Origin: Alphaproteobacteria bacterium
Lineage (GTDB): Bacteria > Pseudomonadota > Alphaproteobacteria > Caulobacterales > Parvularculaceae
Assembly (NCBI GenBank): GCA_030426465.1
Contig: JAUHYK010000012.1
Location: 1-64,000, forward strand
Length of the DNA: 64,000 bases
Direction of reading: 5' to 3'
The first letter of the stretch is position 1, and each line of letters opens with the position of its first letter. Positions 9,039-16,789 of the stretch are shown here, piece after piece. Both the position numbers and the translations under genes were made by a program. A model generated the notes under the pieces. That model was not told where the DNA came from and did not search any database. It worked only from the letters and a program-made list of their open reading frames with translations.

Positions 9039-10073
9039 ATGTATCCTTTTCAGGAAGGGTGTTTCGCCGTTCGCAACGGCTGGTATGTGGCGGCTTTCTC
9101 AAATGAGGTGGACCGCGAACTTTTGCCCCGCAATATCCTCAATGAGCCTGTCGTTTTATATAGAAAAGAAGACGGAGAAGCCGTCGCCGTCGGAGGACGA
9201 TGTCCGCACCGGCATTTCCCACTTGGCGCCAGTTGCCTTGAAGGCGATTCAATACGCTGCGGCTATCACGGAATCGCATTCGGTCCGAATGGCGACTGCA
9301 TCGATATCCCAAGCCAGGAGACTGTTCGCAGGAACATTCGAATTCCTTCCTACCCGCTCGTGGAACACGGTTTGTGGTTATGGATATGGATGGGTGACAG
9401 GGAAAAAGCGGACACTGCGCTGCTTCCTGATCTCAGTGAAATCGGTTTAACCGAAGAAGGCATGATTGCGCGGCCGTTCTACGCACAGGAAGTCAATGGC
9501 CGCTATCAGCTACTGAATGACAATCTTCTTGATCTAACCCATCTCGGCTATCTGCATTCGAGCAGTATCGGCACGCCGGAGAATGCATCAACGCCTGAAG
9601 AGATCACGACAAAGCCGGGATTTCTCTCAAGCCGTCGCTATATTCGAAACGCGGATGCGCCGCCGGTGATGGCGCATATGGGTCATAATGTCGACAAGAT
9701 CGACCGTGTTGTTGGTATGGATTTTTACTTGCCGGGGTTCCACGCCGGGATCGGCGATCAATGCTATCCCGAAGATCATCCTGAAAAGCCAGGAGAGGTG
9801 ATTTCCAAAGCGCGCGTTTATCACGCCGTAACACCATCTACTTATAAAAGCTGTCTTTATTTTTTCGCCATGGCCTCCCCTGATGAAAAGGGCCTCGACG
9901 GCATGTATGAATATCTAAAACCTGTGATCGAGGAAGATAAGTTCGCGACCGAAGAAATAGAAAAGATGCTCACGCTTACGGGAGAGTCCCCGCAAGACCT
10001 TTTGATAAAAAGCGATCGTAACGCAGCAGAGGGCCGCCGCATGTTGCAGGAAATGATGGACGCTGAAGCCTGA
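9039..10073 (+). CDS. Rieske non-heme iron oxygenase, vanillate-demethylase-like
   Basis: A 344-residue oxygenase component. The Rieske [2Fe-2S] ligands are Cys55, His57, Cys74 and His77 (CPHRH and CGYHG); the mononuclear iron site has His168 and His173 in LLDLTHLGYLH, with the bridging Asp at 165. Size and layout match the VanA type, which removes methyl groups from methoxylated aromatics. GGAGG lies six bases before the start. No reductase gene is adjacent; the MOSC-reductase-ferredoxin fusion at 58152 or a distant gene must supply electrons. The gene is divergent from a TetR gene and is followed after 91 bases by the second dioxygenase, with its own operator D. Confidence 0.9.
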   Translation: MYPFQEGCFAVRNGWYVAAFSNEVDRELLPRNILNEPVVLYRKEDGEAVAVGGRCPHRHFPLGASCLEGDSIRCGYHGIAFGPNGDCIDIPSQETVRRNIRIPSYPLVEHGLWLWIWMGDREKADTALLPDLSEIGLTEEGMIARPFYAQEVNGRYQLLNDNLLDLTHLGYLHSSSIGTPENASTPEEITTKPGFLSSRRYIRNADAPPVMAHMGHNVDKIDRVVGMDFYLPGFHAGIGDQCYPEDHPEKPGEVISKARVYHAVTPSTYKSCLYFFAMASPDEKGLDGMYEYLKPVIEEDKFATEEIEKMLTLTGESPQDLLIKSDRNAAEGRRMLQEMMDAEA

Positions 10074-10112
10074 ACGCCAAAAATAAGGCCTATGTTTTCT
10101 TGCCAGATATTG

Positions 10113-10126
10113 CTACCTTTTGGTAG
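10113..10126. promoter_or_regulatory. MarR-type operator candidate, site D
   Basis: CTACCTTTTGGTAG, with arms CTACC/GGTAG, 39 bases before the start of the second dioxygenase gene. It is one base off the TACCATTTGGTA core. Confidence 0.6.
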
Positions 10127-10164
10127 TAATTGAACTACCACAACCATAATGGCAGGAAACAACA

Positions 10165-11634
10165 ATGCCGGGCTTCCCGAACACGCCGGACTATACCGAA
10201 CTCAACACACCGGTGGGCCAGGAGCTCGACCTTCGCAGCCTGCCCGTGGAAGGAACAATCCCGCCTGAGATTAGCGGGGCCTTTTTTCGCGCTGTTCCCG
10301 ACCCGGCGCATGAGCCCATGTTTGAAGACGACACCGGCTTGTCAGCCGACGGAATGATCGCCCGCTTTTTGATCAATAATGGCAATGTTGATTACGCCAT
10401 CAAATATGTCGAGACAGCGCGCTATCTGGCGGAAAAAAAAGCTGGCAAAGCGCTTTTCGGTCGCTATCGCAACCCGTTCACGGATGACCCGAGCGTTGAA
10501 GGCGTCGATCGAACCGTCTCCAACACGACGCCTGTCTGGCACGCCGGCCGCCTCTTCATGACCAAAGAGGACGGCCGGGCTTATGAAATCAATCCGCATA
10601 CGCTTGAGACGATCAGCTCATGGGATTTTCACGGCGCATTGAAATCCCAAACAATGACGGCGCATGTGCGGATCGACCCGCAGACCGGCGAGATGTTTTT
10701 CTTCGGCTATGAGGCTGGCGGTCTGTGCACAGATGACCTTGCCTATTGCATCGCTGACAAGAATGGCGAACTTGTTTCCGAACAATGGTTCAAGCTTCCC
10801 TATTGCGGTATGATGCACGACTTCGCCGTTACGGAAAAATACGCACTTTTCCCGCTCTTTCCGACGACCGCCGATCTTGCGCGCATGAAAGCAGGCGGCC
10901 CCCACTGGGCCCATGATCAGGATCTCGAATGCTGGATCGGAATCATGCCGCGCTATGGCGATGTAACCTCGCTGCGCGGCTTCAAGGGCCCCAAAGGCGT
11001 TTCAGCGTTCCATATTCTCAACGCCTTTGACGACGGCGGTGACCGCGTGTGCCTTGATTTGCATATAGCGGAGACCAACATGTTCCCGTTCATGCGCGAG
11101 GCCGGCGGCGTCAGGAAGCAGAACTGGGAAATTCCGGGCTCGACGCAACGCTGGACATTTGATCTGTCAAAAGGCGGTGACGCATTCGAAACCATCGACA
11201 TTGGACCGCCGGGCGATATGCCCCGCATCCCCGACGCCCTTCACGGGCGCTCCTATGATCATGGCTGGTATCTGAGCATGAACCCCGAAGGCGGCCCTCC
11301 ACTGATTGGCGGACCAGTCGGCACAGCATTCAACGCCTTGCTTCGAATTGAACCTGAGACAGGCCGCCTCGACATGATGTCGCTGCCTTTTGAAAGCGCC
11401 ATCAACGAGCCCGTGCATATTCCTGCCGATGACCCCGATCATGAAGGCTGGCTGCTTGCCGTCATCGACCGAAAGACCGGCGAGAATGAATATAAATCAG
11501 AATTGTGGGTGATCGACGGCGGCGATATTTCCGCCGGACCGGTTGCAAAAGTCATCATGCCTTGCCGCATGCGGCCGCAGGTTCATGGCTGGTGGACGCC
11601 GATGACCGCGTACAAGGATGCAGCCGCGGTGTAA
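10165..11634 (+). CDS. Carotenoid oxygenase family, lignostilbene-dioxygenase type
   Basis: A 489-residue homologue of the enzyme at 3946. Iron ligands are His167 (TAHVRI), His218 (MHDF), His283 (AFHILNAF) and His474 (VHGWW). Tyr101 (RYRNPFTDD) and Lys134 (TKED) are kept, but position 59 is Leu where the other copy has Phe, so the two probably differ in which stilbene or phenylpropene they take. There is no signal peptide. The predicted reaction is O2 cleavage of a conjugated C=C next to a 4-hydroxyphenyl ring to give aldehydes; isoeugenol cleavage is the main alternative. It lies downstream of the Rieske oxygenase with its own operator D and is followed by the convergent cytochrome c gene. 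Confidence 0.9.
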   Translation: MPGFPNTPDYTELNTPVGQELDLRSLPVEGTIPPEISGAFFRAVPDPAHEPMFEDDTGLSADGMIARFLINNGNVDYAIKYVETARYLAEKKAGKALFGRYRNPFTDDPSVEGVDRTVSNTTPVWHAGRLFMTKEDGRAYEINPHTLETISSWDFHGALKSQTMTAHVRIDPQTGEMFFFGYEAGGLCTDDLAYCIADKNGELVSEQWFKLPYCGMMHDFAVTEKYALFPLFPTTADLARMKAGGPHWAHDQDLECWIGIMPRYGDVTSLRGFKGPKGVSAFHILNAFDDGGDRVCLDLHIAETNMFPFMREAGGVRKQNWEIPGSTQRWTFDLSKGGDAFETIDIGPPGDMPRIPDALHGRSYDHGWYLSMNPEGGPPLIGGPVGTAFNALLRIEPETGRLDMMSLPFESAINEPVHIPADDPDHEGWLLAVIDRKTGENEYKSELWVIDGGDISAGPVAKVIMPCRMRPQVHGWWTPMTAYKDAAAV

Positions 11635-11666
11635 TTCGACGATTTGGCTCAGCTACATTCTGCGGC

Positions 11667-12185
11667 CTATTCGTTATTCCGCGTTAGGTACTGGGCGATT
11701 AGCTCCAGCTCGGCGTCACTGACCTCAACACGCGTCAGCGCCGGCATCGTGTTCAATCCATGTCTGACGACCGTTTTTACATAGTCTTCCGTCAGATCCG
11801 TGCGGTTCGCAAGCAACGCATTCTCTTCGCCAAGTCTCCTCGCAAGCGTAATCGTGCCAGGGCCAAGCTGGACATGGCAATATTGACAGCGCGCCAGGAA
11901 AACCGCTTCGGGATCGCCCGCGGCGGCATGCGCAAAAACGCCTTTCGCCTGCTTCGCCGCCGCTCCTTGTGAGGAAACTTTTGTCAGATCCGATGCGTCC
12001 TGCGCCGGCTCGGTTTCAGTCGCGGGCGCCGGGGGAGTCTCTGTCACGGCATGCGCGTCGACTTGCACTTCTTCCTGCGGTTCCGTCGAAGGCGTGGGCG
12101 CCTCTTCCTTTTTACCGCAACTCATCAGCGCCAGAGCTATGGCAGCAGCGAAACCTGAACGGGCGGCGAAATTGCTCTTGGTCAT
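11667..12185 (-). CDS. c-type cytochrome lipoprotein, partner of the flavoprotein upstream
   Basis: A 172-residue protein. A signal peptide ends in the lipobox LMSC (Cys23), then comes a Pro/Glu/Thr-rich linker to about residue 80, then a single-haem domain with CQYCH (Cys100, Cys103, His104) and a likely Met ligand at Met147 (NTMPAL). It is therefore a membrane-anchored periplasmic electron carrier. Its ATG overlaps the stop of the flavoprotein gene by one base, so the two are translationally coupled, as in p-cresol methylhydroxylase and eugenol hydroxylase. The lipid anchor and long acidic linker are unusual compared with the classical soluble subunit and would tether the enzyme to the membrane. 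Confidence 0.87.
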   Translation of the reverse strand: MTKSNFAARSGFAAAIALALMSCGKKEEAPTPSTEPQEEVQVDAHAVTETPPAPATETEPAQDASDLTKVSSQGAAAKQAKGVFAHAAAGDPEAVFLARCQYCHVQLGPGTITLARRLGEENALLANRTDLTEDYVKTVVRHGLNTMPALTRVEVSDAELELIAQYLTRNNE

Positions 12186-13753
12186 TATTTGCTCCCTTCA
12201 CGCAGACGCGCAGGCCAAACGCCATTCTTGCCGGGAGCCAACACACCATTCGGATCAAGCGCATCCTTAACTTTCTCATTAAGGCGCATCAAAGCGTGGT
12301 CATTGTAGTCATAGGTGTCAGCAACAGGCTGCATGAAGTCGATATGGGTGCGATACTCACCATAACCTTCTTCGCGCGCATCCTTGATCATCTGCGTAAA
12401 GAGCGTACGGGACCGGCGCACCATATCCGTATCATCGCGATTATAAAGGATCATGTTGACATTCGCGATATGGCGGTGCCCCACCGTAAAGCTTGAATAA
12501 TAATCAAGCCCCGCCTCTTCGAAACGGCGCTTGCGCCGCAGAAACGCGTCATAGGCAAGCTCACCTGACGGCGGCAGAATAGGCGAAAATCCGATATGGC
12601 CGCCGCGGCCGCCCATCCAGTTAACAACATTCAGCGGCAAAACCATCGGCACGCCGACGGAAATGCTAAATGGTTCGCGCGGCTCGCCCTTTCGCCAATT
12701 GCGCCACTCAAGCGCTTTGCCCAATCTAGGCTCGAAGGCTTCGCTGACGATTTTCTGCTTAGCCTCGACAAGACTTCCCTCTCCAAAAATCGAAAGATGG
12801 AAAGTCCACCAGCCAACATTATAGGTTTTCTGAATTTTCTCCGCGACCTCGTCGGGGATTGGCCCCTCACCTTCATACCAGTCGGCGCGTGTCGTGAAGG
12901 CCGAAGCGTCGTGGAGATAGTTACCGAAAACAACATTGTGTTCGATAATTCCGCGCAGTCTCAGATCGGCGAGAATGTCCATCGCCCATTTGATGTCTTC
13001 CATCTCCGGAAGATTAACCTGGGTATGTGCGGTCAATTCCGGTTCCGGCATCATCCAGACATTGGCTTTGGTGACGACGCCAAAATTGGACTGAACGAAC
13101 ATCTGGTCCCAGCTCGGCCCGAAACTATAGGGGTAATGAGCCCAGGATTTATTCCCTTCCATGGCGCCCATTCCAGTACGGACAATCTCGCCGGTCGGCG
13201 TCACAACTTCCAGGCCACAAAGTTTCGTTGTGTTATCGCCATAAGGCGTATAGCCGATGCCGCGCTCCAGCGCATTGCCAAGCACAGAGCCCCAGCCATT
13301 CGCCGGAACGGACATCCAAAGCGGTATGTTGTTATTGGTCAGGTGTTCATGAAACTGATAAAAGCCGACGCCAGGTTCGAGTGTCGCATAAGCGTAGCGC
13401 TCGTCAACGTCCAGAATCTGGTTCATCCGGGTCATGTCGAGAACAGCGCTGCCGGCAAGCATGGGCGACGACGCGCCGTAACCGAGATTCTTGCCGCGCG
13501 CGACGGGCCAGAGCGGCAGCTTATATTCATTGGCGATACGAACGATTGCTTGAACTTCTTCAATGCTGGTCGGCGCCACCGCAGCCGATGCCGCATGATC
13601 AAGCCCATCGCCAAGCGCGTAAGGGTCGATGTAAGTGTCGCGATCAAGCTCTGTGTCGAAAACCTTGTCTTCACCCAAGCTGCGTTTCAACGCCGAAATA
13701 GCATTGTCAAAACTGCTCGCTTCCAATCCCGGCGGAAGGATTCTTTCTGCCAT
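12185..13753 (-). CDS. FAD-dependent 4-alkylphenol oxidase (p-cresol/eugenol hydroxylase-like flavoprotein)
   Basis: A 522-residue flavoprotein of the vanillyl-alcohol-oxidase/PCMH family. The FAD-binding half has WPVARGKNLGYG, a typical pyrophosphate-binding loop near residues 102-113, and SVPANGWGSVLGNALERG; the C-terminal half has the cap domain with VGHRHIANVNMILYNRDD. Such enzymes oxidise 4-alkylphenols via a quinone methide with water addition and pass electrons to cytochrome c, here the coupled gene at 11667. No signal peptide is visible, so export would need the cytochrome or another route. It is divergent from the 13963 gene, with palindrome 13837-13850 between. Likely substrates are 4-alkyl- or 4-allylphenols. 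Confidence 0.88.
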   Translation of the reverse strand: MAERILPPGLEASSFDNAISALKRSLGEDKVFDTELDRDTYIDPYALGDGLDHAASAAVAPTSIEEVQAIVRIANEYKLPLWPVARGKNLGYGASSPMLAGSAVLDMTRMNQILDVDERYAYATLEPGVGFYQFHEHLTNNNIPLWMSVPANGWGSVLGNALERGIGYTPYGDNTTKLCGLEVVTPTGEIVRTGMGAMEGNKSWAHYPYSFGPSWDQMFVQSNFGVVTKANVWMMPEPELTAHTQVNLPEMEDIKWAMDILADLRLRGIIEHNVVFGNYLHDASAFTTRADWYEGEGPIPDEVAEKIQKTYNVGWWTFHLSIFGEGSLVEAKQKIVSEAFEPRLGKALEWRNWRKGEPREPFSISVGVPMVLPLNVVNWMGGRGGHIGFSPILPPSGELAYDAFLRRKRRFEEAGLDYYSSFTVGHRHIANVNMILYNRDDTDMVRRSRTLFTQMIKDAREEGYGEYRTHIDFMQPVADTYDYNDHALMRLNEKVKDALDPNGVLAPGKNGVWPARLREGSK

Positions 13754-13836
13754 TCCTTTGCTCCAGCTTATGGCGCAACGCAGCGATGATCGCGCTTGAT
13801 GCGTCTTTCTCGTGTTTCGTCCCTCTTGCCATCATC

Positions 13837-13850
13837 ATAACGATCGTTAT
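13837..13850. promoter_or_regulatory. Perfect 14-bp palindrome between divergent genes
   Basis: ATAACGATCGTTAT equals its reverse complement. It lies between the flavoprotein start (13753) and the Tat-signal protein start (13963). The inner 12 bases recur at 15353-15364, also in a divergent promoter region. Confidence 0.6.
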
Positions 13851-13962
13851 AATTCATGCAACCGCGAATTCGGCGTAAGACGCGTGTGCAAAACAGCTTT
13901 CGCGCAACAAAACCCGCTGCAACAATAACAAAATCAGTGCGTAAAAATTGGGAGATCAAATC

Positions 13963-14343
13963 ATGCTGAGAATGAAGCGGCGGGATATTCTTGTGGGGAG
14001 CGGCGCGGCGGCAACCGCCATTGTCGCATCAAGCGCAGCAAACACTCTCAACGAGGGCTCGGCTGGCGCCTCAGTTCTTACTGTCTATACAGACGAAATT
14101 TCTTCAGCGCGCGATCTCGCTTTGAAAACATCGCAAGCAAAGGTCACGGCGCTCAAGGGAGACCTGGTGCAGCTTTGGAAAGCGCGGATAGGCGACCATC
14201 GCGGCGCCATTCATGGCTACACAAGCTGGAGCGATTACATCCTCCTGCGCGGTCTCGGCGAAGAACAAGGATTACGGCTCCGCGCCGAGGCGCAATTACG
14301 CTATCAAGGCAACAAGCCTGTGTTTCGTTGGATTATGGCCTGA
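13963..14343 (+). CDS. Small Tat-signal protein of unknown function
   Basis: A 126-residue protein whose N-terminus carries a twin-arginine signal: KRRDILVGSGAAATAIVASS, followed by a small-residue cleavage region near residue 30. The mature part is helical and charged (ARDLALKTSQAKVTALKGDL and the tryptophan-containing YTSWSDYILLRGLGEEQGLR) with no family I recognise. The ATG at 13963 is chosen over 13948 because GGAG lies eight bases before it. Its stop overlaps the ATG of the DUF3237 gene by one base, so they are coupled. Exported proteins of this size next to a periplasmic flavocytochrome could be a chaperone or accessory subunit; that is inference. Confidence 0.65.
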   Translation: MLRMKRRDILVGSGAAATAIVASSAANTLNEGSAGASVLTVYTDEISSARDLALKTSQAKVTALKGDLVQLWKARIGDHRGAIHGYTSWSDYILLRGLGEEQGLRLRAEAQLRYQGNKPVFRWIMA

Positions 14344-14867
14344 TGACGGCCATTCCGAATATTCCTTTGGATGGAAGTTCCGGCCCAGAATCGCCGAAGC
14401 TGGAATTCGTCTTCGAGATCGAAATCAACTTCGCCCGGTATGATTCCATTCCAGATATGCCAAGCGGCGCTGGGCGCGGTTTTGTTTATATCGACAGCGG
14501 AAAGATAACCGGGCCGAAACTTAACGGCGTTGTCCTGCCCGGCAGCGGCGGCGACTGGGCCCTGTTCCGGCCGGACGATGTTCTCTCCAGCGACGCCCGT
14601 TACATGCTTGAGGCCGACGACGGAACAAAAATCCTGATGCACAATCGCGGCTTCCTGTGGGGCCGCGAACCGGACACCCTCAAACGCATGCAGGACTGGA
14701 TGTTTCGTGATGGACCCGAGGTCCCGTTTGAGGAATTTTATCTGCGCTCCTCACCCATCTTCGAAACGGAAAAAGGCCCGCATGAATGGCTGATGCGCCA
14801 TATCTTTTTAGGCATTGGCCGGCGGCGCAAGGACGGCAACACCATCCGTTATTACGCTTTGCTTTAA
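14343..14867 (+). CDS. DUF3237 domain protein
   Basis: A 174-residue protein of the DUF3237 (UPF0311) family: an early strand FVFEIEINF, the glycine-rich GRGFVYIDSGKITGPKLNG, then VLPGSGGDWALFRPDDV and DARYMLEADDGTKILMHNRG, ending in EWLMRHIFLGIGRRRKDGNT. This is the usual order of motifs in the family, which forms a beta-barrel and has no settled reaction. The start is the ATG at 14343, overlapping the upstream stop. No signal peptide. Family members are common in aromatic and terpenoid catabolic clusters, which fits here. Confidence 0.82.
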   Translation: MTAIPNIPLDGSSGPESPKLEFVFEIEINFARYDSIPDMPSGAGRGFVYIDSGKITGPKLNGVVLPGSGGDWALFRPDDVLSSDARYMLEADDGTKILMHNRGFLWGREPDTLKRMQDWMFRDGPEVPFEEFYLRSSPIFETEKGPHEWLMRHIFLGIGRRRKDGNTIRYYALL

Positions 14868-14885
14868 CCCCGCACCTTGCACCGA

Positions 14886-15284
14886 TCAGGATGGCACGAT
14901 CGCGCAGCCGACGCTTTTTATCTTACCGTTATGCAGGTGGTAATGAATATATTGCCGCATTTCCTGCACTTCGCCTTTCTTAATGGGAAAGAACGCGCCC
15001 ATGCCGTTTGCTTCAAGCGTTGCTGCATCAAGATCTTTGATCCCTTCCACCCGGATTACACCCTCGACGGCCGCAAGCTCATCACTGGAGGCGAATTTCT
15101 CGATCCTAATTGTCTCCTTCACATAAGTATGCAGGAAACTATAGAAATCCGTCAGTTCTTTGCGCGTGCGAATTTCAATACCGAAAAATGAAAGCTCCGG
15201 CTTCTCATCATAAAAATCGAAAACACCGTCATAATCGCGCGCATTAAATTTGCGCGCATAATCCTCATATTGCTTGCGGTTCAT
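14886..15284 (-). CDS. SnoaL/NTF2-like protein
   Basis: A 132-residue NTF2-fold protein starting MNRKQYEDYARKFNARDYDG; GGGAGG precedes the ATG at 15284 by about eight bases. It is a paralogue of the gene at 16378: both share FNARDY, then a FY-F-H-Y-ET stretch (FYSFLHTYVKETIRIEKF here) and an EG-KDL segment. It is divergent from the NmrA-type gene at 15415 with palindrome 15353-15364 between them. NTF2-fold enzymes include lyases, isomerases and dehydratases; the pocket residues do not let me choose. Confidence 0.8.
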   Translation of the reverse strand: MNRKQYEDYARKFNARDYDGVFDFYDEKPELSFFGIEIRTRKELTDFYSFLHTYVKETIRIEKFASSDELAAVEGVIRVEGIKDLDAATLEANGMGAFFPIKKGEVQEMRQYIHYHLHNGKIKSVGCAIVPS

Positions 15285-15352
15285 TTTTCTATACCTCCCT
15301 GGCTTCGTCGCCACGACGCTATTACTGCAGCTTTGACGCCTTGAGAAAAAGC

Positions 15353-15364
15353 TAACGATCGTTA
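15353..15364. promoter_or_regulatory. Perfect 12-bp palindrome between divergent genes
   Basis: TAACGATCGTTA, identical to the inner 12 bases of 13837-13850. It sits between the starts at 15284 and 15415. Confidence 0.55.
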
Positions 15365-15414
15365 TAGTCTGTGACAAGACAATCATTACAACCAAAGTGT
15401 CCGGCGGAGAAAAA

Positions 15415-16347
15415 ATGGGAAAAATTGTCATTACAGGCGCCTCTGGGCAATATGGCCGAATGGCGACGGACAAACTCATCGCCAAAGGCGTCGCTCCCTC
15501 CGACCTGATCCTGATCACTCGCACGCCAGCAAAACTTGCCGAACGCGCAACGCAAAATTGCGACGTTCGTTATGGCGATTTCGACAAGCCGGAAACTTTG
15601 GCCAACGCCGTCAAAGGCGCCGAAAAAATGCTGCTCATCTCCGGCACCCGAGTTGGCGCGCGCATTCCGCAACATAAGGCTGCGATCGACGCCGCCGCCG
15701 ATAACAATGTGAAGCACATTGTCTATACGAGCTTTGTGAATGTCGAAGAAGACAACCCTGCTATCGTTACTATTGACCATCGCGAAACTGAAAATCTTAT
15801 CAAGGCGAGCGGCTGCGCCTGGACGTTTTTGCGCGACGCTCATTACGCCGACGCCATGATCCTGAATGCGGGCCCGGGGTTCATTGCTTCGGGAGTATGG
15901 ATGACAAGCTCCAAAGGCGCTCGAGAGGCCATGGTCTGGCGAGAGGATTGTGTCGACAGCGCTGTCGCCGTCCTGACCCAAGAAGGTCATAAAAATCAGG
16001 CCTATCCCATAACCGGCCCCAATAGAGAAACCTTTGAAGAAGTCGCCGCTATGCTCAGCGAAGTTTGCGGCAAAGAGGTCAAGCTCGTCGAAACCGACGA
16101 TGATGGCATGTACGCCCATTTCGATGCGCTCGGCATCCCCCGCGAACCGGTCGATGACCAGACCGTCGCCGGCATTCCCTGGAACAGTGATGATATGGTC
16201 AGTTTCGAGCGCGCGTTGCGTGAGGGATATCTCGACATCTGCACTGATCACGTTGAAAAGCTGACAGGCCGCAAGGCGCGGTCGGTGCGCGACCTGATCG
16301 AGGCGAACGCAGATTTCCTTAAGCAAGTCGCGAAAGACAGCGCCTGA
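15415..16347 (+). CDS. NmrA-like NAD(P)H-binding oxidoreductase
   Basis: A 310-residue atypical SDR. The Rossmann motif TGASGQYG is at residues 7-14, and the protein lacks the YxxxK pair, as in NmrA/QOR2-type quinone reductases. The middle contains HIVYTSFVNVEEDNPAIV and a typical SGCAWTFLRDAHYAD segment. The ATG at 15415 with GGCGGAGA ahead of it is preferred to the GTG at 15397. The gene is followed after 30 bases by an NTF2-like gene on the same strand. It may reduce a quinone or an enone intermediate, or act as a redox sensor; I cannot distinguish these. Confidence 0.83.
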   Translation: MGKIVITGASGQYGRMATDKLIAKGVAPSDLILITRTPAKLAERATQNCDVRYGDFDKPETLANAVKGAEKMLLISGTRVGARIPQHKAAIDAAADNNVKHIVYTSFVNVEEDNPAIVTIDHRETENLIKASGCAWTFLRDAHYADAMILNAGPGFIASGVWMTSSKGAREAMVWREDCVDSAVAVLTQEGHKNQAYPITGPNRETFEEVAAMLSEVCGKEVKLVETDDDGMYAHFDALGIPREPVDDQTVAGIPWNSDDMVSFERALREGYLDICTDHVEKLTGRKARSVRDLIEANADFLKQVAKDSA

Positions 16348-16377
16348 TTTTCTACGACCCAAGCACAGAGAAAATCC

Positions 16378-16788
16378 GTGAAAGAAAGCGATTATCAGCG
16401 CTACATAAAAGCCTTCAACGCACGCGATTACGCGACACTGGAGACGTTTTTCGCTGATGATTTTGCGCTTGAGAACGCCGGGTTCATCGTCAAGGGAAAA
16501 CCCGCTTTCCGTGCATTCTACAAATTCTTTCACGAATATTGCCGCGAAACGGTGGCGTTCAAAGGATTTTATGGCGGCAAGGATGGCTTCGTCGCCAATG
16601 TCGTCATCAGCTTTGAAGGCCTGAAGGATTTGACGCCCGCCATACTGGACGAAAAAGGCTATCCGGGGATGACCCCTGTTGCAAAAGGCAGCAATGTCGA
16701 TCTCGAATTTCTCATTCTTTATGAATTAAACAGCGAAGGCCTGGTTCAACACATCAAGGGCGCGGTCTATTTCCCCGCCAACAAATAA
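16378..16788 (+). CDS. SnoaL/NTF2-like protein
   Basis: A 136-residue NTF2-fold protein beginning with a GTG codon (KESDYQRYIKAFNARDYATL after the start). It is a paralogue of the divergently placed gene at 14886, sharing FNARDY, the FYKFFHEYCRET block and FEGLKDL. It follows the NmrA-like gene by 30 bases, so it is co-transcribed with it, and it converges with the MFS gene. A heteromeric pair or a two-step conversion with the 14886 protein is possible, since their promoters share one palindrome. Confidence 0.8.
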   Translation: MKESDYQRYIKAFNARDYATLETFFADDFALENAGFIVKGKPAFRAFYKFFHEYCRETVAFKGFYGGKDGFVANVVISFEGLKDLTPAILDEKGYPGMTPVAKGSNVDLEFLILYELNSEGLVQHIKGAVYFPANK

Positions 16789-16789
16789 C

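Noticed and set aside
12596-13789. Long plus-strand open frame (397 codons)
   Set aside because: It lies antisense to the flavoprotein gene, which has clear motifs and full family length; the frame has no recognisable domain.
15352-16533. Long minus-strand open frame (393 codons)
   Set aside because: Antisense to the NmrA-like and NTF2-like genes; no domain and no ribosome site.
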